Of a stretch of 64,000 nt of DNA, positions 38,788-49,815 are shown one piece after another. This DNA comes from Luscinia megarhynchos (lineage: Eukaryota; Chordata; Aves; Passeriformes; Turdidae). The position numbers and the translations under genes are program-made. Under the pieces are notes generated by a model. The model ran no database searches. It was not told the origin of the DNA and saw nothing but the letters and a program-made list of their open reading frames with translations. Numbering within the stretch: position 1 is the first letter of the stretch; each line of letters starts with the position of its first letter. The stretch lies in assembly GCA_034336665.1 (NCBI GenBank), contig CM067568.1, positions 40,590,770 through 40,654,769 on the forward strand, given 5' to 3'.

Positions 38788-38934
38788 TTATGGCCTAGTG
38801 ATTTATGTACCAAAGTGGGCATCAGGACATCTGATTATTTTCTCTATTTTATCATTGATTTACTTTATAATACTGGGGCAAGTAATTTAATCCTTCTTTG
38901 CAACCGTGTTCTCATCTGTAAAAGGAATGTTGCA
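38788..38934 (+). mobile_element. MIR-type SINE relic (amniote)
   Basis: A recognisable MIR head is present: TGGCCTAGTGATT at 38791 (A-box region, compare GGCCTAGTGGTTA). GGGCATCAGGACATCTGATTATTTTCT follows (compare GGGAGTCAGGAGACCTGGGTTCTATTCC, the B-box region). Then comes the MIR core tail: TGGGGCAAGTAATTTAATCC at 38874 and CTCATCTGTAAAAGG at 38911. Block order and spacing fit the family well. It lacks the terminal 3' tail. It is one of the better preserved of the MIR relics here. Confidence 0.82.
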
Positions 38935-40027
38935 CAGACTGAAGAATTTACTCCCTGGACAATGTTCTCATAGCTAGATGGTACTCTGAAGTGATATGAT
39001 TATTTTTTAAAAATGCCCATAGTCTAGAGGAAACTGGAAGCTCCTTGCCCCAGTTGAGTAACTGCTTAACCTCAAGACCTAAACAGTTGCTTGAAGCATC
39101 CAGTCTTTCATTTCCTTCACCCTGACAAATTAAAGTCTATATAGCGTACTTGATGGAAATCTCCTAGTCTGCCCTCAAATCTGCTGCATTGCTTTTGTCT
39201 TCTGTTGTTCTCACTGTAAACCAATACTAGCTTGGATGACTAGAAAGAGAGGAAAAATCATTAGGCTGCTTTAATTTACACCCAGCAAGGCCATGACCTT
39301 TGCAGAGTGTGGCTCAAACTCAGAATGGAGCATGACATGAAGGCACTGTTCTACTGCCTGCTCATTACAGCAGATTGGTGTCATTCCTGTTTTCCTCTAA
39401 CAAGCTTGTTTTTCCAAATTACTAGCTCTGTCTCCTACAAGAAGCCACTAGTAATCATGCCAATTTCATCACCACTTTTCCCCTTGAGGATCTTCCCTTA
39501 TCCCTTGGTACTGCAGTTGTGCCCAGCCTGAGATGCCTGCTGTGGAAGAAGAGAGGACACTTCCCTCTACCTTGATTAAAAGCTTCTAACACACATTAAA
39601 AATGAGGTGTGATCTGAGATGTCAGAAGTCTGGCATCCCAAGCTAGGCACAGTAAGTAATGTCTCACTGGGGTCTCCACGGCATTTTCCTGGCATGCTCC
39701 CTGACTACCCTGATGCCAGATTTGAGACACTCAGGAAGGGTTTCTTCAGCAGGAAGCTACAGCAAGACTGTAATAAATCCAGTGGCCCTCAGGCAAGCAG
39801 TCAACTAACAAACCTTTAGGGAGCTTGCTGATCTTGTTTGAGAGCACCTGGGGCTACTCTTTGTTCATATAAGTAATATTCCCAAGAACAGCAAACCTAA
39901 AGTTCTCATTATTCAAATTTGGATTTACTGTGTCTTGTTCACAATGTTTATTTTGAATTATTTGCTGAGCCACTGATAGGCTACATTAATGCAAGGGCTG
40001 GCCTCCTTACCATGGACCTTTGTTTTC
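38935..40027. other. No gene recognised
   Basis: Ordinary DNA between the MIR relic and repeat copy B. Small open frames (74 codons at 39307, 66 codons at 39619, both +) have no domain. Confidence 0.5.
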
Positions 40028-40147
40028 TTTGTTTCTTGATCTTCATCCAAAATAGAAGTCCCACTGTCCTCAAAAAGCTAAGAGTTGGTGATTTTTATTG
40101 GAGAAGAGGAGGGGACCAGCAGGAGCAGTTCAAGTGTTGGGTTTTTA
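40028..40147 (+). repeat. Copy B of the unrecognised ~120-bp direct repeat
   Basis: Partner of 37558-37678, starting 2,470 bases downstream in the same orientation. One extra T near 40093 and missing bases near 40113 and 40120 shift any reading frame, so the similarity is not that of a coding exon. Sequence after the repeat (TTTTTAAAAGTATTTGATG) has no counterpart after copy A. Confidence 0.85.
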
Positions 40148-41245
40148 AAAGTATTTGATGTTTTAATTTACACTGATGTGACTTCTCTGGGATCACTGTC
40201 ATTATTGTTTATTCATGCCAGTTTTATTGAGAGGGCAAACAGGCAAACCCAGGCTATCTATAATCCTGGAAATGAAATAAAATCGATTATTAAATCGAGA
40301 GACTTTCAGTGCAATTAAAAGGCTTCTTGATGTTTGGAGGAATAGAGGACCTTGTAAAAACCTTAGTCTAGAGTTAACATGGTAATTTGGTTGTATGTAC
40401 CACAATGCTACTTTAACCTGACTGTAATATCAGAAGAACCAGAAAAAAGTTAGTGGTTAGGGGCCAAGGAAAATAATCCAGGTTCACTATGAGTCCCCCT
40501 TGTGGAATATCCTTTCTACGCCATTGAGTCTGCTCTGTGTCCAGAAAATAGCATAAGTATTATGCATTTATGATTGCAACAGCTGTCATCTGTTCTCAGA
40601 ATTAGTTTCCAAAATAGTCTGTGAGAGAAATCTGTGGCTTTTAGCCTCATCTTGGAAAAAAAAAAATTACAGAAGAAAAACATTAATTGATGCAGGGGGA
40701 GGAAAACAACTCAGAGATCCCAGTGTTTTTCAAGTATGAGTTTCCCAGCAAGATACTCTTGCAGAATCAGGTTTGTTTCTCTGAGTCCTTCAAGAGAAAA
40801 CACACATGCTGCATATGTCCAAGCTGTCTCCAGGCTCCACCTGCTCTACCACAGCCTGCTGGAGTGTGATCCTCCCACTCCATATTATCTGACTCATGCC
40901 ACAGAATGATTTGTTAAGAAGGAAAAAAGAAAGCCAACTTGCAGCAGGCTTTGTTCCTCTGACATAAAAAATTTGTCTCCCTTTGCTTGTTGAGTTGACA
41001 TTTCCCATGTAAATATTTTTTCATAAGAAGTGCACAAGATGGCACAAAGGTCCAAGTAGGAGGGAGCTAAATTTGAATCTTAAATGAGGGCATTCTCTAT
41101 CCCTGTTTTAAGATGTAGAATTGAGTATGAATGTTGATCTCAAATCTTTCTGTCTATTCATTCATTGTCAAACGATACCAAGCAAAGAAATTCTGAAAGA
41201 GAGCAATTTACCATCCTGACTAATTTCTTTCCTGGTCTTCTTATG
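40148..41245. other. No gene recognised
   Basis: An AGTGGTTAGGGG word near 40451 followed by AGGTTCACT near 40481 faintly recalls a tRNA-derived SINE head, but no tail follows, so I do not annotate it. The rest is unrecognised. Confidence 0.5.
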
Positions 41246-41332
41246 AATGCTCAACAGGTCTCAACAAGGTCAGTGGCCTCGTTAGCAATAGTGCAGCCAG
41301 CAGGGCCAGGGGAAGTGATTGTCCCTGGAGAG
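41246..41332 (+). mobile_element. Short CR1 fragment
   Basis: GTGCAGCCAGCAGG followed by GGCCAGGGGAAGTGATTGTCCC at about 41291-41325 matches the CR1 ORF2 end (compare GTGGCCAGCAGGTCGAGGGAGGTGATTCTCCC). An upstream CTCAACAAGG word may be the CR1 TTCAACAAGGCCAAGTG segment joined after a deletion. Fragmentary and dead. Confidence 0.5.
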
Positions 41333-44127
41333 CAATCTTGATGTTTCACTTACTTAAAACTTAACAAAGAACAAGAAAATCGTCTTTAGAAAATAATTCT
41401 TCCAGGCTGAAGGAGCAGCTGACTAGCCATTATGTGACACTTCACCTAATTTCATCACAAAGTACATCGTCCCTTACACACCTGCCTAGTCATTACTCAA
41501 GTAGTAAATGTTTTTACAGTCTCTAATTTGGAGATGTTGTAAAGATAAGTAAGATACAGCAAGGTGCAGTTACCTCATTATAAGAACAGGATGTAATAGA
41601 TTTGTAAGGATGTGTAATATGCTTAAATTCCTTTTAAAAACCTTTTCCTTAAAGATTTTTTTTATGTCATGCACAAGAAGTATGTGGTATGATAGCAAGC
41701 TGAACCTAGGTATTAGAATGCATGATTTGCCAAAGGGTTTCATTAAGGCCAAGAGCTTAGCCAGATGCAGAGATGACATTTATTTTGATAATCGCTGTAA
41801 GTTTGGATATTCCTATTAACAGGGACAGGAAAATTGAAAAGGGTACTAAACCTCATGGTTTAGATCAAGATTGGAGATTAGGATATTACTTTTTATGTTA
41901 GGAACTGATTGCCTCCTTGCTACCTACAGCAGAATCTCCCTGCATGTTCATGTCAATGGTTGGATCTTGGCAACTATTACTTCATGAGCTGGGCTGTGAG
42001 CACACCAGCCTCTATATTTGTATTTTTCCTGAGGCTCAGGTTTAAGCAGATTCGTAATTGCCTACTCACTAGATTATCCTTTCCTTCTTCCTTCTCTTTT
42101 GCCTCCTGCAGATGTTGGTTGTAAATTTTCTGTCACTGTTATGATATTTTTGTGCTATTCTTTTGCCCCAAAGTGGCTTCATTGCTCTATGTAGTTAATG
42201 GTGTATATGTATATAGGTGAAACAGCATGGCAGCCAATACCTTAAAATTATTTGTTCCCCATATTCCTTTCCCTTTTCTTGATTTCCATTCCTCATTGCA
42301 TTTCTGTAATGTCAGTTCAGTTAGCAATCTCCTTCTCCATAAAACCAAACCTTATTGAAATGTAACTCCTCCGATATTTGTATTTAATGTACATAAAGAT
42401 TAGTTTCCATGTTTAAAAGTTAAGTCACTGATTAAGTAACCTTTAGACTTTTTGGCAATCACAGTAATAAGAGTATTTATGAAGATACAGTCTGTATTTA
42501 GGGAGAATTAATCAGTTTAGAAGTAAAATCTATATGGCTGAAGGAAATAACTTAGCTGTCTTTTACAGAAAAATAAAAGAGGGTGCTAGTGGGGAAAAGA
42601 TGTCACTATCATCAATTAAAAATTGAAGGACACATTTAAGACTGAAATTAAAATAAATCAGACCTAAAAACATTGCTGCTCCTTGGACTGTATCTGTTCC
42701 ATAGATAACGCAGGACATCATCTCTAGGGCTGTCAATCAGAGATGGTTTTGTGAGCACCAATCTCAGTAAAAAATAATTAAATTGACAGAAGCTACCTAG
42801 CTCGATTATCTCAGTATCTAGAAGCCTCTCACCTCTGCAGAGCAAGGTTACTTAAGCCTGTATTTATATGATAAAATGAATGCATTGGTCTCTTTCTGCC
42901 TAGTTCCTATTCGTTTACTAAAACCAGAATGATAGTTCAGCACCTTAATTTTTCTTTGGAAAAACAAATGCAATTTTCTGTAGTAGCTGCAAATGTACTG
43001 CTGCATTGAACAAACTGATTATGTGAGTATCCTGATCTACATGGGGCCAAGGACCAAAGATCAATAGCAACTGAGTTTAAGAAAAATCAGAACTCGGCTG
43101 ATGGAATAGGGTCTGTGTAAACCTTAGCAGTCTCAGCAACATGAACATTTTTATGTGACTCATTAACATAATAAAAAGAGGCAAGATATATGTCAGAAAG
43201 CATGACTGAAGCCAGGAGAAATGTTTTTTAAACCTTCTGCATGACCACCAGAAATTTACACTGCCTCTCTATATTTTCCAATCAGTTGAGTGATGTAAGC
43301 AAGAGCCTCTTCAAGAGATTAGGAAGCAAAATGCATTTGTAGGCTGACTTTTTAAGGGTTGAAGGCAGATGAGCAGAACAGGTGTAGTTGTAATGATTTC
43401 ATGCATTAGTAGAAAACTGAAGAGAAAAGTCAAAGGTAGCTTTATAATTTACTGTATGTAGGACTCAACTGCAAAGGCTGTTTCTATAATTTGCTGATTG
43501 AAATAGGAAAGAGTGTTGGAAAGAGTCAAACATAGTTTTTTTCTCTATAATCAAAACATACTTCAATGTATTTCTGTATGTGAATAGGACACTATTCACA
43601 TACATAAAAGCTTAGTTAATATTTTACTGACTTAAAAATTCAGACATTTTAAATTGAGTTTCAGTTTTATATGAGAATGTAAAGACTTTCTTTTGAAACA
43701 CTATGTAGCCTTTTTTAGATTGTACTTGACATTATTATTTTGGCTGGAACAGTTTGAATATTATTTATATTTGTAGTAGTTTCAGTTAGATTGTATAGGC
43801 ATTTTTGAGGGTGAATGAAACATACAATAAAGTGTTGCATGCTTGCATTAAAGACTACTACATGAGCAGATACTCTCTTTATAGGAGAATTAAAAAGGTA
43901 TCCAATCTATTTCCATACCATGTGTCCAGAAAACTCTTGCTGTGATAGATGTGATCTCATCCTTCTGACAAAAGGAATCTAATCAGGTTATTTCATTTAA
44001 AATGGATGCAAACCAAGAGGAATTAAAAGCATCAGCAAAACAGTGACGTGAAAGCTTCAGACAGAAAAGGATTATTGTTAGGGAAAAGCCACAACTACTC
44101 TGTAAAACTTGGTGATGCTTTCCTAGT
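41333..44127. other. No gene recognised; one perfect hairpin
   Basis: AT-rich, mostly single-copy-looking DNA. The only structured item is the inverted repeat at 43575-43604. No exon can be supported. Confidence 0.5.
43575..43604. repeat. Perfect 13-bp inverted repeat with 4-nt loop
   Basis: TGTATGTGAATAG, loop GACA, CTATTCACATACA. Every one of the 13 pairs matches, and pairing stops abruptly on both sides. It could be a cruciform-prone site, a palindromic factor site or a remnant of a short inverted-repeat element. It is too short to be a microRNA precursor. Confidence 0.8.
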
Positions 44128-44216
44128 TAGACATTAATGGTTTGGATGATATAATAGGAAAGGAAGACTTCCCTTGAACATCCCAGATAAAACTAATTGG
44201 GAAGCAAAATCTTTCC
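44128..44216 (+). mobile_element. Possible ancient CR1 reverse-transcriptase scrap
   Basis: TTAATGGTTTGGATGATATAATAGGAAA then CCCAGATAAAACTAATTGGGAAG resembles the old CR1 stretch ATAAATGATCTGGATGATGGGATAG...GCAGATGACACTAAATTGGGAGG, which codes for the catalytic FADD region. It is highly diverged, and the match could be partly chance. Confidence 0.3.
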
Positions 44217-44790
44217 AACTCTCCTGCTCCCTGGGCATTTGCTAATGGACAAACCTTGTAGAGGGCCTTTTCTTGGTACTTATGTCAAAAGCCAGGGTAT
44301 ACTTTGAAGGTACCTGAGGGAACTAAAATTACATAATTTGAATTCTATCAATAGTCTGAAAGGAGAGAGCTGCTGAGAAAGAGAGACTTGAAGTCTTGCT
44401 ATGAGATTAACTTTCTGGATATTGCTCTGACAACAAGATTAAAGAAAAGTCCCAGACAAGTTGTGAGTTAATGGGTCTCAGTCCAGTTGAAAAAAAGGTA
44501 TAACCCTACTCATGCTCAGGAGCACAGCTTACTCTTTTAGGAATCTTGGCAGCTGGAATACTTAAGCAGTGAAGAAAATTATGCTGGCTTGATGTGAATT
44601 AATCAGAGTAACTTTTAAAGATTTAATATACACCCCCATCAGTACAAAAAAAGTCCCTGCCTACTGGCCATGGTGCTCATCTCCAACCCACACACATGTG
44701 TGAGAGACACTGGAGCTGATTACAGTCTGTAAGAATATTATTTTTAACAGTTTTAATAGTCCACTCCTGAATAATCATTAAATGTACCTT

Positions 44791-44845
44791 TAAAAAAAGC
44801 CCCAAACCCAAGCCAGCAAAAAACCAAAAAACCCAACCAAAACTG
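44791..44845. repeat. A/C-rich low-complexity tract
   Basis: A and C dominate over about 55 bases (CCCAAACCCA, AAACCAAAAAACCCAACC). It is similar in type to 6594-6672. Confidence 0.65.
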
Positions 44846-47800
44846 GAATATATGCAGATGACTGAAATACAGTTTCTTTCTTCCTACGCAGAACTATTAT
44901 GCTCAAGCATTCCCAGTGGAAGCATCTGCAGCAAATCACAAGCAGTATTTTAACTATTTCGTTGTCTGATGTTCAGTTTCCCTGAGAATTGTTTTGCAGC
45001 CTGGGGAATGTGTTACCAAGGTAAAATTTTGAAAAGCTCATTACCTTGCTTTGGAATAATTGAAAACTCCTTCTCTGGGTGGCCCAGAGATATATCTGTG
45101 ACATCAGTCCTGTCTGCCTTTAGAATTTTCTATCAGCCTATCTCCTTTATAGCTGAGCACCTCTTGGGTTAATGAGTTGGCATTCTTCTTGCTCCTTTGG
45201 GGGGAGGGGGTGGGGGCAGCAAGAGGCCAGGAAAATCAAAGGAGTCTGTTAAATTGTGTAGAAGAGAGATTATGAAATGTGCCCTAGAATGGGGTCTGTG
45301 ACATGAGTTGGGATGGTTTAAGATGGTGCCATGGCTCTGCATTTCCTCTAGCATGTATTGTTCAACCCCACCTAGCTGGTGGAGTGTTTTTATGCCTAGA
45401 ATTGTTTCTCTTCATGTTTTTGAGATGAGTTAGGGATGTTCATTTTGGCTCTGATGGTGAAAGTCTGTGCTTTTAACACAATTGGGTTTTAGCAGAAGGT
45501 TCTGTATTCAGAAATAGTTAAAGGCTCAGTCTTTCCTTCCAGCTCCAGATGTGCCACTGCGCTATGCCAAAGGCTGATCTGGGTTAGCTGCTCAATGCCA
45601 TACTTGGGAAATAGCATCTTACAATCAGCTGCAGTAAAAAAGCCATGAGGGAGTTGCTATCAACGAAATCCTTTCTGTGAGGTATCCCTGCAGGTCCTTA
45701 GTTCATTGTTGCTCTTGTTATCCTCTGTAGTTTCTGTTTCAAACTGGGATAGCTCAAAAAATGACCATCCTCTCTCGTTCTGCCAGACTGACCCCACGTA
45801 CAGGCTCATTAAGCCCCAGCTTGCTTATTGTTTGCACTCTCAAAGCTAATGTAAGTCAGGGGAGAGATTGGTGCTTGGCTTTGGCTCAGAGTGTTGAACA
45901 AACAGCTGACTGGTTTCTAACTAACTCATTTAGAAGAAGAAAAGTAAACTCTGTTTTTAGTTTTAGCTTTCTCTAGTAGCAATTTTTCTAGGGCATTTTT
46001 CTCTGTTGGATGGAAATACAGAGCCAGGATGAGTCCAGTTAGAAGCTTAGGTATCTGTATTTTCAGGCATTAAATAGAGATACTGGGATGGAATAGAAAT
46101 CCCTGACCTAATTAGCCCCACAGAGAGACAACCCCAGATTTCCTATGCCACAATGTTCCAAATGAAGGCTTGTATGTTGCAAACCCTACAAAGCAAATCT
46201 GGCTGGCAAGAAAAATGAAGTGTTGGTCTTGATAATGGTAGAGAAACAAAGTATTTGGTAACATGCTATGCTGCTGAAAATTCCTATTCTCAGGTCCATT
46301 CCTTCATCTCTTTTCCCCCGTAGCCACGTGCAGATGGAGAAGAAAGCAAAATTAGCCTGTGTCTTCTCTGACCTCTCCTGGAGGCCAGGAAGGTAAAGAT
46401 AAAGCCACAGTTATGGCTTTCCAGCCAGTACATACTCTCTTCCTCTAGATCAGCATGGAAAATATCAGCTTGATGTTTCCTGAAGTACCATTTTTCTGAG
46501 GATCTGTATGAAATCCTTAGAGTTTTGTGAAATCTAAAGTTTGCATATGCTGCAAAACAAGGAAAGACCATTATTTTTTTCTTTAGTTTAGTTTAGAAGC
46601 GTGATTTCAATGCAGTCCCCAAGTGTTGAGGAAGTAGGTGATGCTTGCAAGCTCCTGTCAGTTGTAACTAAATATTCCAGAACCCCCAAACTAAACAACT
46701 CGAACATTTATTTAGCCAGCTTCTCACCATTGAAGCTTTGCTTTATTTTAAGCCTTCTCTCAGGGACAAACAGTTGAGTCACGCTGGGGGTTATCAGTTA
46801 CAGATTAGGAAAAAGCACAGGATGCTTAAAACTGTCCATCTCTCTCACCTTCAGTGAGGGTGTTAGCATGAGTTATGTGTGTGCCTGCTGAGGAGGGGTG
46901 AGTGGGAAAGGAGAATGGCTGTCAATGACAGACAATGAAAAGTACCTTCTTTCTGTGATGCAGGATGAGTCCAAAGTACTCAGCAGCAGAGACAGGCTGA
47001 GGATGCATCTCACCTTTGGGTTGCTGAAGAGGGAGGAGTTCAGATGTGTAAAGTGGCAAAATGAACAAAAGATCCAAGAACAGCAGTTTTTTGTAGATTT
47101 TGTCGTGCATCAGATTTTGATAGCATATCCAGATGGCTGTGAAAGAAAAAGCAGAAGATAGATATCTGAAACTGTGGCCTTTTCTCAGCAAATTTACCTT
47201 GTCTCTGCATTCAGCAACAATGTTTTGATGTGCATGTAAGACATGTCCTACTATCCTGTGTATGTGTTTTACTGCTCGGAAGATCATCCCTCTGTAATCA
47301 CGTCATCTTTAAAAACCCAAGAATCTCTCATGCAGTATTCTTTTTCCTACATCTGCAAGTCTTTTGCTACAATCACTCTCATCAGAAATAGGAAACTTAT
47401 TTTATGCTACTCTTGGTGCCAGTGAGGCACCCTACACTTTTGTTTTCAATTGCTTTTATCCATTCTTCTGTGTTTTAATTATGTGTCCTTAGTGATAAGA
47501 TTTTATCCTTTGAGAAATTGAACTGTTACTTTATATTTGTGATCCAGTTTTGAGATTCTGTGGAAAACATTGTAAAGAATAAATAGTAATTCCATGGCAT
47601 CTTTTCACTTTCTGGAAGATTTTCAGTATGTATTTTTATGCTTTTAATTTGATTTTTATCATTTGGTATTGGTTTTCCATCTTTCTTTTGCATCTCATGT
47701 TTGTAGATTTTTATTTCTCTTCTTAGTCAGCATTGGCCCAGCATTTTCATATTCAAATTTGAAACTGTCTTCCTAAATCATTCTAAGATAGTCACTGGTT

Positions 47801-49698
47801 TTCTTCATGTCTATTCCTCCTTAGCATTGTCAAATGTAGCTTTGTAGTATTTGGTAGGCAGTGTGAAGGAAAATGAAGAAGGAAATGTCAGAGCCAAACC
47901 CACTAGCTAAGGAATAAAGAATAATCAGTCCTTTACTTATTTACCTAAGCTTTTTTGTGTTAAGAAACGAAAGAAACCAAGTTGGAATTCTACAGGGAAA
48001 TCAGACTTTTGTGTAAGATTTAAAATATGTGCTCCTCTCTGAATTCTACCTACATTGATTTTCATTCAATATCTTTTCTCTTTCTGTGTGCAGCATGTAA
48101 GTACATGTTTATTTAAAATATATATGTAGTATGTTTTATACAGTACTTTTGTCCTGTTCTTAGATTTTGATTGTAAGTCACCGTTCATTCCCAGTCTGAG
48201 ACAGAATGTCTGAAGCATGGGATAATTTTTAATAATACATATATTGTAAACTCCTTTCAACATAGAGCGAACTATTGAGTAGTGTCAGCAGAGTTCTAAA
48301 TTAAGTGTACCTGAACCATGCACTAGTTCTGGTTGCCTTAAAATCTGAAATAATTCTTTCTGGAATACTATTTCTGGGAGTGTATTTTTTCTTTGTGGAA
48401 GGCCCTTGCAAAGCTTTATGAACACTATTTTCTCTGTCCTAATGGCACAAAATATTATGACTGGTTAGTGGCAAAATACAGCAAAGCAAAGAATATTGTC
48501 TGCAGGGGAATTTTATGTAACCAAGAATACATTTACCCAAAGAATAAATATAGTCAGACCACTGAAATTTTTGCATTAAGATTACATGTATCAGACTTAA
48601 TATTTTGTGCTGTTTATAATAATTTTTGAGTGCTGCACTCAGGACTTCTTTAGCTGTCTCTGGGATTTGCTCCTCAAGAAGTTCTCTATTGGTAGGATGC
48701 ATCCACAGGTCTCTTCAAGTCCCATTTAATTCCACTTCTGTTTTCAAAACGTCATCTTGAGTGGTCATGCATGTAAGGAGGCTTGGTTCCCATTTTTAGC
48801 ATGGTGATTTTGCATGTACTCTTTTCCTGTCCTTTTCTTGGCCCTCCCTCCTGTCTGAGCATTCATGTTTTTCTCTCAGTGCTCATTTCCCTGTAAAACC
48901 ACAGTAGGATGCGGGATGGAAACCCCTGGGATTTTAAATCCCAAGCCAAGTCTGAGTGAGAAAGACAAATACCACTCTCACGCTTTCAATGTGACTGCTG
49001 CCTTGATTTATAGATTAAAACTTCTCTTTTGTTTTAAAGTCATATTGCCTTTGACTCCTTTGCAAACCCCAGCAGCTTTGTCTTTGCTGACCATAGAGGC
49101 AGGTATACTTACTGAAAAGCTTCTCACTTTCTGGTGCTCACTGCAAGACATATCACAACCATTCAAATACTCCTGACTGTACTTGTATATGTTGAATCTA
49201 GTTTAAGCAAAGAAAGAAAGCATAAGAATACAGGTTATTTTGGGAATAAAAATATAAAGTTCTCTCTGCCATGTGTTCTCAGTTGAACACGTGGTTACTA
49301 AAAGAGTCTGGCTTTACAGCTGGAGCAATGTAAAAATAGTTTCAATTAAAAAGATGTGAAAAAATATAAAAAGTATCACAAACACTTTGGGTTCCTTAAT
49401 AAAAGACTGAAATTTACAGAGACCAGGATGGTGCAGCTGGGTACAAAGTCTTTGTTGCTAGTCAGTTGATGCAAACTTCATGAATCACTTGGCTTTTCTA
49501 AGCATGAATAATCACATATCCAACTTGTACCAATAAAACCTGTATACCATACCCCACAATATTTTTTTGTCTTTCCTTAATTAAATTATAAACTTTAACT
49601 AAAATATTCTGCAGATTTCTCCATCTGGACCTTGTTACCAGAGTAGCAGTAAATGATTCACTACAAGAGTTTCATAACACTGAAGAGGAGATGCAATC
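44846..49698. other. No gene recognised; one G-run
   Basis: A G6AG5TG5 run lies at about 45199-45216. It has only three separable G-tracts, so a three-tetrad quadruplex is not formed by this run alone. A 121-codon minus-strand frame (46922-47287) shows no domain. Otherwise unremarkable. Confidence 0.5.
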
Positions 49699-49815
49699 CA
49701 CCCCCTTTTTACAAAGAGCAGAGCCATAGGGGTTTAGTTACTTTCTCAATGTCACCTTCTAAGTCAGAGAGGAGAGATCTCCTGTATGCTAAGCAGGCAG
49801 CCTAATGACTGAGAC
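49699..49815 (-). mobile_element. MIR-type SINE relic (amniote), minus strand
   Basis: In plus-strand order: CCCCCTTTTTACAAAGAGCAGAGCC (compare CCCCATTTTACAGATGGGGAAACTGAGGC), GGGGTTTAGTTACTTTCTCAATGTCACCTTCTAAGTCAG (compare GAGGTTAAGTGACTTGCCCAAGGTCACACAGCAAGTCAG), then GGAGAGATCTCCTGTATGC and CAGCCTAATGACTGAG at the tRNA-like head. The order and spacing are those of an inverted MIR. It is worn and inactive. Confidence 0.68.

Noticed and set aside
40448..40495. Possible tRNA-derived SINE head (AGTGGTTAGGGG ... AGGTTCACT)
   Set aside because: No tail or core follows, and the box spacing is only loosely right.
45199..45216. G-quadruplex candidate
   Set aside because: Only three G-tracts of three or more can be separated, so a standard three-tetrad fold needs a distant fourth run.
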